DNA from: Linyphia triangularis
Lineage: Eukaryota; Arthropoda; Arachnida; Araneae; Linyphiidae
Assembly: GCA_963978545.1 (NCBI GenBank)
Contig: OZ021729.1
Span: forward strand, 10,030,001 to 10,094,000
DNA: 64,000 nt
Reading direction: 5' to 3'
Part shown: positions 21,701 to 33,711 of the stretch, in pieces
Layout of the letters: each line of letters begins with the position of its first letter
Position numbering within the stretch: the first letter of the stretch is position 1
The notes under the pieces: model-generated
What the model saw: only the letters and a program-made list of their open reading frames with translations
Told to the model about the DNA's origin: nothing
Databases searched by the model: none
Program-made: the position numbers and the translations under genes

Positions 21701-24700
21701 GATCAGAAATCGTTTGCGCTTTTTCTCATTGAAAATCAAATTGAAGTGGGTTGCCAGACGAATAAGTTTGTTCTATTTTTGGCAAGTTATGACATATTTG
21801 GCAATCGGATTTTAGTTCAACTCATTCCATATCGATTATTGATCAGTTTCGGCCTTTTTTGCCACGGCAGACCAGTGGATTCGTAATCTACTCACTTTTC
21901 TCCAATTTCTATAAAAAATTCAGAATGATGTTCGATGGGGTCCGAAAATTGCAGTCGCCTCTCGGACTATTATGAAGGGAAACAGTTATTGATTCAGAAC
22001 TGAAACTAAAGATGTTAGGTAAGCGTAAAAAATCTTGACATTTTATATAAGTTTTAAGGGTGTTAGAGATCACGAAATTATGCTTTTTTTATGCAGTATA
22101 TAACCACTTGACCTAGCGTCCCCCCTACCTTTTTATTTTACACTACACCCCTGTTAACCCGTCATTAAGTTTAAGAAAGATCAGGTCTTTGCTTAGGAAG
22201 AACTTGCAAACTGAAAACGAGTTTGATTGTGCAACCCACAAGAAGTCCTCTGACCTGACCACGCTGCAAAAATATCAAAAGTAATATTTTTTTGGTAGTA
22301 TAGTATTTTTAAAATATGCAAAAACACGCATTCTTACTTTCACCTAAAAAGTAACAAAGATTTTTTTTCTTTTAGGATGACCTAAGAAATATCGTGGGTC
22401 ATCTTTTTTTATCACCTAATATCATGTCAAAACAGGTCATCTGTAACCTCATTTGAACTCTCAAAGAAGAATGATTACCAAGTTCTTAACCATAATGGCA
22501 TTTTTTACATTAATACAGCGGAAAGCGTGTTTCGAAACGAAACTACTATTATGCAACGTATTTAAAGCATCTAATGTGATGATATTGCTTATATAGATGC
22601 TTATACAGCCCCAGACTAAAGAGATTAATTCATATATTTTAATGTAATCAATTATGAGATAGGAAAGCAGAAACGAAAGTAGTTTGTAACCATTAAAAAA
22701 CCACCAAACTCGCATAATTTAGTCAACTTCGTTTATGAGACGAAAAATAAATTATATGAGTACAATATTAAATACACATAATTTACAACCATAAATTTTG
22801 CAGAAATATTTCAACTTTTAACTGGGGAATAGTTCATTCTTTTTTAACATTTATTATTTAGTAGATAAACATTTTTTAATTGACTGGAAATTAAGAATTT
22901 TAAATAAACAGCTATTAAAACTAAAATATGATAAATAGTCGTTTTCTACTTATGAAATCAAATGAAATATTACGAAAAGAAAATGTCAAAGTTAAAGAAA
23001 CATACAAACCCCTAGACTTAAGTTTTAAAAAAGTATAGCAATTTGGCAACATTTATTCTAATTACGTTGTTGGAACATTTTTTTTTTTTTTAATTGCTAT
23101 GAATAATTTAATTAATTTTACAATGTTTTTGTAACTTGTGATTTATATGAATGAAATAAATATCTTTGAAAAGTTGATGGCAACAAGTATAATAAAATCC
23201 TTGATTATAGCTAAAAATTTTTTTACTTAAAATAGTATTAAGTGAAGATAAATATATTTTCCCCCAAAAAATTACAAATTCAAGAAAAACTAGGGGTGTG
23301 GAACATTGCACAACTTATTACAATATAATAATGGTCATTGTATTCCCAAATAACATGAAATGGAGTTATTTACCATTTTAATTTTTTCATTGCTATAAGT
23401 TTTGCTTGGGCAAAAAAAAAAAAAAAAAAAAAAAGCAGCAGCAAAATTGGCGATGGTATTTGATAAACATTGCATGTTCCTTTCTTGAACGTGAAACAGA
23501 GGAAAATCAATCATTGATGGGCGATGCTCAAGGGCAGAAAACGTGGCGGGGATCTTTAGAACAACTTATTATTAGTGCAGCGATTGCTATTACTGCAGCG
23601 ATTTTAACCAAAACGTTAGAGTTGTTTTTTTAGCAATTGGTAAAAAACATGACTTTTTTTTATGATTTCAACCATCATGCCCAAGCGCAAATTTGACGAA
23701 AACCTAAGTGGTAGGTCCCATGACCACCACTTAACCGTACACCAAATTTGAACATTGTAGGTCGTCGTTCAAGAGTTATGCTGATCGCGTACACACTACT
23801 TTTCTAGATCACTTTTTTGAAGTCAAGATGTTGCAGAACATGGAGAAATGGAAAAAGAAGAAGGAAAAAAAAAAAAAAAAAAATCGATTTTTTTTTTCTT
23901 TTTTTTTTATACCAAAAACAATACTTTCATTACTTAATGTAAACGAGTGGGTAATTGAAAGTAAAAAGATTCGAAGAAATAACGATAGGCTATCAATTAA
24001 AATTTAAAATACTATAATAAAAAAGAGCGTGAACCGACAATTAAGCTTTCCTGCAGTAATAGAATCGTGTAGGTAAAAAAGCTTTTACAGAACAATTTTT
24101 AATAAATGGGGATAAACGATAGAATTGCTTGCAACTGGGATGGTTTATCCGGACATGGATATGGCTATTTGTTTGTTGGTTGTTGCTCAGTAATTGTTTA
24201 AAATCCTTGACGATGCAAATCATAATTCATTGTAAACGTGAATGTTTTGTTCCTTTGTGTGGATCTTTGTCACATCGAAGGTTCCTGGCTTAAAGGCGTA
24301 AGAATAATCTGAGCTGTAATAATTGTTTTGTCATCTGAGGCGGCATTGGATGTGAGACCAAGTCCACTAGCAGTCAGAGATTCGACCTCAAGTTTAGGTA
24401 TATGTCTACATATCAAAGGTCCCTGACCTAAAGGCGTAAGAACAATCTGGGCTCTCATAATTGTTTGTTTTGTCATCTTAGGGGGCCTTGGAAATGACGT
24501 GGGAACAAGTCCAGTAATAGTCCGACACCCTACTATAAGTTTAGATGCCCCATCGAACATCATTCAGAATTTTTTTTTTATATAGAATATAGGGAAATGC
24601 TATTAGATTATGAATCTACTGGTCTGCAGGGGAAAAAATGGCCGAAACTGAACAAAAATTAACTGTGAATGGGTTATACTACATGTGATAGCCAAATAGG

Positions 24701-27061
24701 TCATAAGGTGTAAAATAATGAGCATTCTTTCTGATTTGGTAACTCATCACTCTTTAATTTTCAATTAGGAAGTGTTATTAAGTATTACGTCATCAATTAC
24801 GTAATATTTATCGCCAACTTGGCTCACTTTTAAAGATACGAATATTTTTTGGCCAACAAGATAAAATCGTCTGCAACCTTCCTCATTGAAAATAAAAGAA
24901 CGGTTTCACACCAAATAAAAAAGATTTCTCATTTTTGGCAAGTTAGGACTATTTTGTCAATCAGATTTAGCTCAACTAATTCAAAATCAATTTTTGTACA
25001 GTATTTGTACAGCCATTTAGCAAAGACAGAACAGACCAGTATATTCATAATATAGTACAAGCATTTCTCTACGTTCTATAAAAAATTAAAAATGATGTTC
25101 AATGGGGAACTTAAGCTTGCAGTCGCCTTTCCGAGTATAATCGTTCCAATTGGTCACGGTTGAGTGCGCAGCCAATCAGAGCGGTTATTGGGCTTGTTTA
25201 AATCCAGTTACATACAATAGGTGGTAGTTTACATACATTTTTTTTGTTACAAGTTAAAAGTTGTTTTCGCAAAATGAATATTCTATTCCTATAGGCAAGC
25301 ACTTTTCTTAAAAATCTATTCAATATTTGGCTTTGAAACTTTTTACACATATTCATAGCATACTTTTATAAAAGCATAATCATGTGGTAGATGAAATATA
25401 TTTTCAAGCAATTTTGAAAATTCTAAAGCTAATACTTCATAGTAACTTTACATATTTTTTTTTAGAAAAATCTTTGAATTTTAAGGATTTTTCTAAATTT
25501 TTTTTTTAAATGTTTATCTATAGTTGATATCATTGGTTATAATATGCAAAAATTTTTTTGACTGTTGCATGTATAAAATTTTAAATAAGCACCGCTAGCG
25601 CTAGATACACAAAGAAGCACATTTAACATGAGCTTCAATGGAGATTTTTTTGTTCCCCTAAAATTAATTCATAAGGAATACTATTAAAATTTTGTTTGAT
25701 TGACTTAAAATTGAAGCATTTTGGATGGCAAAAAGGTTATTAATACATTCAACTCAACTTTCTACATGCCACCAACAATGGCGGCCCGTAGTCAAAAATG
25801 CTAGTTCACTCGGAACAGTGATCCCCCCCCCCCCCAATTCTCACATCATTCAAGAATGGAAATTCTGTAATCTTAATTACTCAAACTCAAAGATTCCTTT
25901 CAAAATTTACAAAATGATATGAGGAAGAAAATGGAAAAAAAACCCTTCTTACTTAATGGGGCTCCATACGTGTCTAAATGGCTCAGTTATAAGTTTTAGT
26001 ATTAAGTTAAGAAGTAACAAGAAAACACAAGTGTAAACTTAACACGAAAATTATTTCTGTTTGATGGAGAAAATTCTAAGAAATGCTCGTTTCTTTTTCA
26101 CTCATACATCGCAACTCACTCTCACACGAGCTAATCAGTACCATTGATAATCAGTAAATCGAATGTACAAACACAGCCGAACTCGCGAAATTCGTAAGGC
26201 GCTGCCTGTAGTCATAACACCGAATACATTTAGCTTGGAGAGAGATCCCATTCTAGCAGTTGTTTCTATGGCAACGGTGCAGCTTATTTGGGACTTTCAC
26301 TCTGTAGCTGTACCTCTCTCAACGATATTTAAATTTAGTTGATTTGAGCGTTTTCCCCCTCAATTCTCAATTATACAAAAAAGTTTGCTATTCATTGGAG
26401 ATTTTTTTATTTACCATTGAAATTCCATCTTCATTTGCGATTCTAATCTACATTTAAGAAAATTAATAAAATAAACCATCAAAGTTGACTAGCAATTAGT
26501 AAATCTCAATTTTAAACTAATAAATTTAGATGCAGTCCGTCTGTACTTGTTGTTCTCCAGGAGCTGCCACTGACAGAATTTGACTAACATATCAATATGG
26601 TTGGTTATGGTGCTATGAAACATTAAATTTAAAAGCTATGAATATAAATTATTCACATGAAAACTGTTCTTTCAATTGCAATTCCCACGAGCAGCCACTA
26701 CTCACCAATACCTTTATTTCATAGACCTCAAGAAGTTGCCGATCAAACGGTATAGTGGTTAGCGTGCTAGCTTCTAGACCGCGAGGTTGCGGGTCCGAGT
26801 CCCGTTTAAGACATGAGTGTTTGTAAATGTATGTTGGCTTGTCTAATGACGAATGTTTCGACGCATTATAGCCCTCGTGTTGCTAACGGCACCAGATAAT
26901 CTGAAAACAACCAACCTCAAGAAGTTCTTTAAAAACATTTTCTTACCAGGCATGTTAACAACCAACCAGTCATTGACTTCTTTCGTCTCACACTCCACAT
27001 GTTCTTGAGGTACCTCGTCCTGGGGTCCCCCGAAAAAGTAACCTGCCAGTGCTCGAAACAT
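18535..27061 (-). CDS. TP53INP/DOR-like protein, three coding exons (296 aa)
   Basis: Exons 27061-26947, 20275-19697 and 18731-18535 (minus) join in frame: 115 + 579 + 197 = 891 nt, 296 residues and TAA; both introns are GT/AG, phase 1. The N-terminus MFRALAGYFFG, then EVNDWLVVNMP (Trp32-Leu-Val-Val35), resembles the start and LC3-interacting motif of TP53INP1/2 (DOR), proteins that shuttle between nucleus and autophagosomes and bind ATG8 family members. An acidic stretch (residues 39-60) follows, as in that family. The basic C-terminus (RRKNLQRN... ending in Tyr) is also compatible. The central 150 residues, with a Trp cluster near HWHSWW, are unfamiliar, and the family's Trp-Phe-x-x-Pro-Pro-Pro block is not seen. 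Gene structure is well supported; the family name is tentative. Head-to-head with RELCH, tail-to-tail with the zinc-finger gene. Confidence 0.75.
18732..19696. other. Intron 2 of TP53INP/DOR-like gene
   Basis: Holds a 19-C run (18939-18957) followed by T- and A-runs up to 19036. No inserted element recognised. Confidence 0.6.
19697..20275 (-). CDS. TP53INP/DOR-like gene exon 2
   Basis: The acceptor is a T-run followed by ACATTTAG; donor GTAAGG. Encodes residues 39-231: acidic start (DQPEDDIDFDEEADDGDE), then a mixed region rich in Trp, Arg and Gln with no named domain. Clearly more GC-rich than its flanks, as expected of constrained coding DNA. Confidence 0.88.
21310..21968. mobile_element. 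Long-inverted-repeat element, copy 2
   Basis: The most intact copy. Left end AGACTGAGAGGCGACTGC and right end GCAGTCGCCTCTCGGACT are inverted; the block ACGAATCCACTGGTCTGCC on the left reappears inverted near 21875. Arms extend to a centre near 21640-21660 with TGATGTCGCCAATTTGGC. Non-coding. In intron 1 of the TP53INP/DOR-like gene. Confidence 0.9.
23284..23960. repeat. Dispersed repeat, copy A
   Basis: Shares ordered blocks with 55951-56620: CTAGGGGTGTGGAAC, a GAAACAGAGGAAA segment, GACGAAAACCT, GGTCCCATG, AGAGTTATGCTGA, ACATGGAGAAAT and GGGTAATTG. A 75-codon open frame inside starts in a poly-A tract and has no domain; I do not call it a gene. Confidence 0.6.
24277..24545. repeat. Tandem duplication, about 138 bp twice
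   Basis: AAAGGCGTAAGAA, ATAATTGTTTTGTCATCT and AACAAGTCCA-type blocks recur in order about 138 bp apart. The second unit runs into the left end of the inverted-repeat element at 24529. Confidence 0.7.
24529..25137. mobile_element. Long-inverted-repeat element, copy 3
   Basis: Diverged copy: ATGCCCCATCGAACATCATT near the left, GCAGTCGCCTTTCCGAG at the right, TCTACTGGTCTGCAGG and GACCAGTATATTCATAATAT as arm blocks, and TCGCCAACTTGGC near the centre. In intron 1 of the TP53INP/DOR-like gene. Confidence 0.8.
25138..26737. other. Part of intron 1, TP53INP/DOR-like gene
   Basis: AT-rich with one C-run near 25825. No exon or bounded element recognised. The last 13 bases (26725-26737) are the left target duplication of the adjacent SINE. 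Confidence 0.5.
26738..26913 (+). mobile_element. tRNA-derived SINE with perfect 13-bp target duplication
   Basis: A-box-like TATAGTGGTTAGCGTGC and B-box-like GGGTCCGAGTCCC in tRNA spacing at the left. ACCTCAAGAAGTT flanks it exactly at 26725-26737 and 26914-26926, showing retroposition of a 176-bp unit. Tail differs from the other SINEs here. Sits in intron 1, 33 bases from exon 1 of the minus-strand gene. Confidence 0.88.
26947..27061 (-). CDS. TP53INP/DOR-like gene exon 1
   Basis: ATG at 27061 (minus); donor CCTG|GTAAGA at 26947/26946. Encodes 38 residues holding the MF-x-x-L-x-x-x-FF start and the WLVV motif preceded by Asn-Asp. A SINE target duplication ends 20 bp inside the intron. Confidence 0.85.
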
Positions 27062-30000
27062 GATTGTCGATGCTTGTGGGCGGATTTATGTTCTTATACA
27101 GTGGCTGAAATCAATAAATTCAATGGCTGAAAACAGTGTGCTCAGTGTCTGAAAACTTGGACCTTGCTTTTCCGACTTGGAATGAGAAAGAGGATGAAGC
27201 TCTGATAGGGACTCGAGGTGAAGTTTAGAACTGAAGAATATGTTCCAAATGTTGAATTTGTGGGTTCCGTATAATGTTTGTTCTGGAAGAAAGAAAAATA
27301 TAATAAGCTTTCGTTTTTGTCAAGATTCAGTAACAGCACAACAACAGTATACCTAAAAAATAAAAGCTTATAAAAAAAATATACGTTGGGAAATGTACAC
27401 ATTGCAGGAAAGAAGGTCTATTTTTAGACAGAGGGGATAATCTTCGGTTAGTTTGTAGGTGGGATTTGATTAGTGGTAGTTTAAATTTATAAAACAGGTT
27501 GATTTTTAAGGGATTAAATTACAATACAGGACACACACACAGGATAAGAAGTCTATTTCAGTCGAAGTAAATAATCTTAAAAGACGGTAGGATCTGTAGT
27601 GGGATATTATTCAGAAAAGTTAAAATGGACCAAGCTAGTTGGTCGTCGTATTTGTATATTTAAAGTCTAATGGGGAAAAATGTTTTGAGTCGCTTGGAAG
27701 GGACACAAAAATATGCAATTGAAATGATTGAAAACACTTAGAAGCACGTTTTAACGTTTAGTCTTTTCTGTGATTTACCTTGGGTTAGTACCGTAAAATG
27801 TGCTACTATGTCCCCCCCCCCCCTTGTTTTCATTCATGAAGATACTATAGTGTTCCTAGTAATGTGCAACTTCAAAAAGGCATTTTTCCTGTTTAGTAAA
27901 TATACATATAGCATTTTATATGGAGTAAAGTTATCCAAAAGAGTCAACAATACTGTTTAAGTACCTATTGTGCAACCAAAGAGAAATTTACCTCGTTTAA
28001 ATAAGAGGATAAAATTAAACGACAAGAAAAGCGTTTTAGATTTTTTGGGGGCATTCTTATTTTTTTAATATAATTTTATTTTAAAATAAAACTGTAAAGC
28101 TAAAAATAATCACTTAATTTAATGTGTTTCTAGTGTAAAGTTTAGAAATTCCTTGCTCCTTATTGAATCCTTCAAATTTTCACTTAAATTTGAGTCATCT
28201 TTATGGTTTTAAGTTAGATAGAAGTAATAAAATCAAACGAGAGATTATCAAAGATATAACACAACCATTGTGGTGTTTGCTTACGAATTGCATTACGTAT
28301 TATTCTGTAATGTTAAACAATAATATTATCAGATAAATGAAAACGTAATCATTAATGTTTTGTAAATATACGACTTTATCTTGTTATGAATATAATTCTT
28401 CAACCTGAAGAACTTCGATTAATCATCATTTTATAAATAATTTATTTTATCCATTAAAGTCACCTTGAAACGCAAAGTTCCAAGTCACCTCATGCCATCA
28501 AACATAATAATCTACTCTGAATGACTGAAACCTCAAAATTGATCAACTTCCCAATGAATCCAATCCGACAGTAATTGTCGACCTTTCTTAGTCGATTCAC
28601 CTTGCTATGTAACTAACTCATTCAGGTACCATCCAAAAGTTTTTTTTTTTCTTGCTCTAGAAATAACTTGAAATTGACCTTGGCCTCAACACAAAACACA
28701 CAAAAACGAGATCTGCTTCCTTCAGCATTTACTGCAGGCTCCAGCAGGTGAAATCACAACTGCCAGCAAAAAAGAACAAGATGTCCTATAGGAGACAGCG
28801 CGGGAACTTAAATATAGGGAACTGCAATCTTCCTCAAATTTTGGACTTAATTCAAAAGTCCTTACAGGCTTTTTTTCTTTTTCTTTTTTGCCAAAGACTT
28901 ACAGAGTGTTATTTAAGTAGATCAGTAGGAGTGTTTCAGTTTTTTTTAAAGGTACAGTGTGGTAGAAGATGGATTCGTCTTCTTCTTTTTTTTTTTTTTT
29001 TCATTGTTTGTTGCGGATGTGTAAAAAAAATCATAAGACGTAAATTTATTCGATAAAAAAGAGAAAATAAAGAATTGTCGTTGGCAATGAATCGCTAAGT
29101 TATGTTCATTAAAACATTGAACTCTGTAGCAAAATATTAGTTATAACATTTTCATGCAACAGCAAACAACTTTACAGGGAATATAATTTTAAAATTGATT
29201 ACAACAAAGTGAAAACGAAAAAATCTTTAATTATGAACTTACATAATTAAAGATTTACAAAAATGAATTTGCTTTAATTATAAACAGTAGCTGAGGAGAA
29301 GATTTTTAATAATGTCGCATTTGGGACAAGGAATAAATTAAAAAAAATTTGCAAATCGCCCATACACCATTTTAAAACAACATTCATAAAACTGCTCTAA
29401 ATAATATTCCAAGACGTAGAGAAAAGGAAATACTGTTTACTTAAAGGAGGTAAGCTTCAAGGCCACGCCGTGGGCAAAATTTAGGGTGGGGTCGCCAACG
29501 TAATTAATTATGTATTTAAAGTTTGACCAAGGTCAATTGAAGGATCGCTCAGAAGAAACATCGTTTGTGTTGATTGCGGACCTGATTCGTCATAATCTCG
29601 CTTGAAAATTTCCAGGGGTTGTACTTTATAGGGGATGACTAAAGAAAAATAGTAAAATTCTAAAAAAAACAACGAAGAACATGGGTTTATAATTATTCAT
29701 TTGAAAACAGAATAAATTATGAATTTTTAATTAACATTTCACTAGGAAATTGAATAATTAGTTTTGAAAAAAAATATTTGCCATTTTACATCTGCTATTA
29801 GTATGCGTTCTACTCGAAAAGGCAGGACTATGGTGAAAAGTGGAAAATCAGCGCTAGAAGTGTGGGTAGACGCGATCCCTCACTTTTCAAGAAAATATCC
29901 ATGCGTCTTCCCAATTTAAAACTACTGAAATCTATCCCCCCACTTTTAAAAGCACTCAATCTGTCTTAAAACTACTAAAGAAAAATAACAATAACCTTTA

Positions 30001-30692
30001 AATGTAGAGCCATTGAGGAAAAGTGATTTAAAGTTTTGAAATGTCAAAAAAAAAAATGTATTTAAGAAATATATCATCCTAATATAAAAATGCATTATAC
30101 TACTTGGTATAAAGATATAAGTAAGTTTATTAATAAATACTGTTACGCTTGACCAACTCTTAACTTCGGAGGAACTTTCTTTTAAGTTAAAATTTCTCTC
30201 TTCTAATTTCTTCTCTTCTACTTCTTTTCTACTCTAGTTATTCATATAAAGACAAGCTATTTGAAAACAAAAACCATTTTAAAGTTCTCTATTAATTTCA
30301 TTTCCTGGAAAGTATGAACATTTAGAAGCCCTATTTAAATCTAAATAAACAGTTATGTATATAATATTGAATTATTACTTCACTTTATTTCTTACTTAAA
30401 AATAAAAAAAACCAAGTCGCAGAATATTCATTAGAATAACAATAAATATAGGACCCTTGTTCAAAGTTAGAGCTGTGAAGATAAATTATTTCCTAATTAG
30501 TTAATATTTTTATTATAAGTTAGGAAATAATAAAATTTATCATTTGGGGAGAGGTGGGGGGGGGGGGGGGGTATGCACTTTGTCACCAACTTTAGGGCAT
30601 CCCCCCACTTCTACCACTGGGTAAAATTTCGTCAAAAGTTGTGGTTTGAATCTGTAAATTGAAATTTTCAAAGGGGAAGTTCACTTGGATAT
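27062..30692. other. Upstream region of TP53INP/DOR-like gene
   Basis: Probable 5' UTR and promoter of the minus-strand gene near 27062-27420, but no TATA box or clear initiator seen. Simple tracts: C-run near 27811, G-run 30556-30571. No coding exon or bounded element recognised elsewhere. Confidence 0.4.
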
Positions 30693-31609
30693 TGTTACGA
30701 ATTTTTGTATATTTGTAAATATTTCGTAGTGTTAATTTTGTAAATAGGAAGATTTATGTACATTTTGCATAAGGCAGTGCAATAGTTCGTCTTAAGTTGG
30801 CTTCCCTATAATATGGGTCTTAATGCTTGATAACGAGTTTTACAGAGATAACGCTGGGAAGCGAGTTTTACAAGGAGCAGGGCATTTAACATTATAGTAA
30901 TGACAATCTTGCCAAATTGGCGAGATAGAGCCAAGTTGGCGACGGTTTTGGCGACTAATTTTTGTCGCCAATTTTGGCGAGAAATTGTCAAATGTCACCA
31001 AACTTTGCGACCATTTGGCGACATTTTCGGTCCCCATGTACATGTATAGGACTTTTCGACTACGATCTGGAAAGTTCTCCAAATATCTACCTCTAGAACT
31101 TTCACGAAGTATTGACTCCTATATAAGACCGGCCGTGAGTTGAGTCAGTTAGTCGACTGGAATTTCGGAATTAGTTGAGTCCGTTAGTTGACTGGTTTTG
31201 AGTTGAGTCCGTTAGTTGACTGGTTTTGAGTTGAGTCCGTTAGTTGACTGAAATTACTGAGTTAGTTGAGATACTGACTGAGTGGAGTTACTGACTTGGT
31301 TATCTGTCAGCGAGCATTCAAAAAGTTCAGAAAGCGAACTGTATTGCATTGTCTTTTGCTGCGATTCAGCAGTTGTGTCAAGTTTAACTGCTGTTTTGTG
31401 CTCTATTGTCGTGAAAAGAGCTGTATTGAGTCTACTAGAAAGAGAAGTTCTGGAGTTGTAAGAGAATCTGCGAGGAGTTATATCGGAATAAATTTGTGCA
31501 AGTTTTGATCTGCTTTGGCTTCAAATCTTTCGAACCCATCCACGCAACAATCTATTCAAGCTTTCGGATTCCACTTCGCGATTGAATTAGTTTTAAAATA
31601 TTGACAACA
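30693..31609 (+). mobile_element. Probable LTR (Gypsy-type) of a retrotransposon
   Basis: Starts TGTTACGAATTTTTG and plausibly ends TTGACAACA (TG...CA). In LTR order it carries a TATA box (CTATATAAGACC near 31120), then subrepeats, then AATAAA at 31487-31492. No gag or pol frame follows, so it looks like a solo or truncated LTR. Right boundary and strand follow from the TATA-to-AATAAA order; superfamily is inference from the end sequence. Confidence 0.6.
31135..31262. repeat. 28-bp subrepeats inside the LTR
   Basis: GTTGAGTCCGTTAGTTGACTG recurs with spacer GTTTTGA three times, with more diverged units on both sides. They lie just after the TATA box, in the expected transcribed leader of the LTR. 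Confidence 0.85.
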
Positions 31610-33343
31610 GAAGCGGCACATAGAAAAACGTTTAGTTAGAAATAGACACATAAAGATTATCCCACTACACAAATAGCGATACTATTACGTATCAAAATCA
31701 ACAACAAACGATGAATAGCGATAAGAATCTATTTAGAGGTGGTTATTTATTTACGTTGTGAAATTCTACACGTTGAACTTTCGTTTTGATAATAGTTTTC
31801 AAAACGGTCGTTGAGAGCAACGTTCCTTATCGTTAAAAAACTTTCCCTCGCTGTGAATAGTTCGTTTCTGATAGTATGTTGACATAATTTGTGAACTTTA
31901 AACGCAGAAAAACGAAAGTACACGATAAGTGCACATGTCAGGAAGTCTACTTACCACGCACTTTTCACGTTCTATTCTTGCAACATGTAATCTCTAAAAA
32001 TGGGGAATTTTAAGGGAGGGAGAAGGGGGAAAAAAAAAAATGAAGAATTAAAAATACGCATGGCTTTATTTTGGAAACAAGTGGTGCTTCTTTAAAAAAA
32101 AATTAAAAAAAAAAAAATTGTTTTTTCCGTCGTAAATACGACAATTTGAGCATAAAGAAATGCAAGCAAAACAGCTGCATCGTCATTGTTTGTCAATCTT
32201 CTTGGAAGGAAGAGGGATGATTGATTTGTGTTCCTTTTGACCTGTGTTCCAATTAATTTGTTTGTGTGTTTGAAAATATGAGATAATATGCTAATGTTGA
32301 TCAGATGTTTATTATCGATAGATGTGGTTTGGTTTGACTTTCAGACCAGGCTAGATGAAATTAAGAGAGTGGAAAATATTTTTATGAAGTTATATTTAAA
32401 AAATAAATAAATAGTAATTTAGTACTTTTTATTATAGAGGCATTTCCCCAAACTCAAAATGAATTTATGATTACAAAGTTTATTTTTTTTTTAATTAAAA
32501 AAAAGATGCTAAACACAAAAACATTCTTAAAATATAACCCATAAAAACGGAGTGTTTTTTTTTAAATTTTTTTTTTAAATCCTTTATATGCATTGTCAAT
32601 TTTTATATTCATTAACACAGCCCCGATATCAAAAACATGTGCGGTAAATTACGTTTAAAATTTTATTTAATAAAAATGAACGTGAATTTATGCTCTCCCA
32701 TCAAAATTTTAATTTAATTTCCCTGTTTAAAGTAATTTTATTATTTATTTGTTAAAAAATTGTTTGGCAACAGAAAAGAGTTTCAACAATGGTCGGTTTC
32801 AATGCTTTTTTAAAGCGATTGGATGACGGCAAGGTTTATTAGCATTCCGTAAAAGCGACCTTTTCGAGACAATAGCAGCCCCAAAATTTGTTAGAATGCA
32901 TTGTCATCGAACCTATCTGCCAAGTTTCAGATCGATTGGATGACTGCAAGGGAGTTAATTAGGCCTCCGCAGATTCCGCTTCCATCGACAAACATAATCG
33001 AAGTTAAAATAAAGGATTTAACAATAAAAACGTTCTATACATCAAGGTAATTCAAAGAATGGCCGTTCTTTGCATTTAGTGATCCGCTACGAATTTATTT
33101 TGTCTTCCATTTTAAGGAGAAATGTTTTAGAAAAGAATTGAAAATGTGACAATTATTTTAGATCAAATTTCAATCCACAGTCATGTTAATTGAATTGACT
33201 TCAGCATTTTAAGCAGCAAACTCATTTTAAGCAGCAAACTCTATGTACTCAAAAGTTTTGTTATAAATTGAAGTTGTAATACTTCATATGAATTCTATGA
33301 ACAAAAAATCGCCAATTCTTTGCGTCAAAATTTTTCCACCATC
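31610..33343. other. Intergenic DNA, no bounded element
   Basis: AT-rich. GCGATTGGATGACGGCAAGG (near 32815) and CGATTGGATGACTGCAAGG (near 32933) are similar blocks about 118 bp apart, probably from an old repeat. No coding exon. Confidence 0.45.
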
Positions 33344-33711
33344 CCCATGTATTACAACCATCGATATAGATAAACAACTGGATAGACTGCTCCATTGTCA
33401 ATGAAAAGAGAAAAACGCGCCGGGGATTGCGAAGCTGGTGGGAAGATTAACCAATCACAGTTCACATTTATAGTTGGATGGGAATGCGAAAAACCTTGTA
33501 AAGTGTTAGAGTATAAATTTTTTGGCACATTATTGCTAATTAAGGTCTACTATTGACATTTCTGCTGTGTACAACCCAAAATTTTATTTTCAATCTTCGG
33601 CAATCCGTATTTTTTATCCCACCAATTGCATCTGGCAACGGCTTCATTTTCGCAGCGTTAAGCAGTCTATCCAGTTGTTTATCTATATCAATGATTACAA
33701 CATGTGGGTTT
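33344..33711. mobile_element. MITE with about 48-bp terminal inverted repeats
   Basis: The left arm contains ATATAGATAAACAACTGGAT then AGACTGCT; the right arm carries the exact inverse ending ATCTATATCA. The match continues outward with a few changes to CATGT. Total about 368 bp. The two open frames inside overlap and look non-genic. Confidence 0.85.

Noticed and set aside
23406..23633. 75-codon frame starting in a lysine run
   Set aside because: The start is a poly-A tract, the frame lies in a dispersed repeat and its counterpart at 55951 does not preserve it.
26738..26815. A functional tRNA gene
   Set aside because: The acceptor stem does not close and a 13-bp target duplication brackets a longer unit, so it is a SINE.
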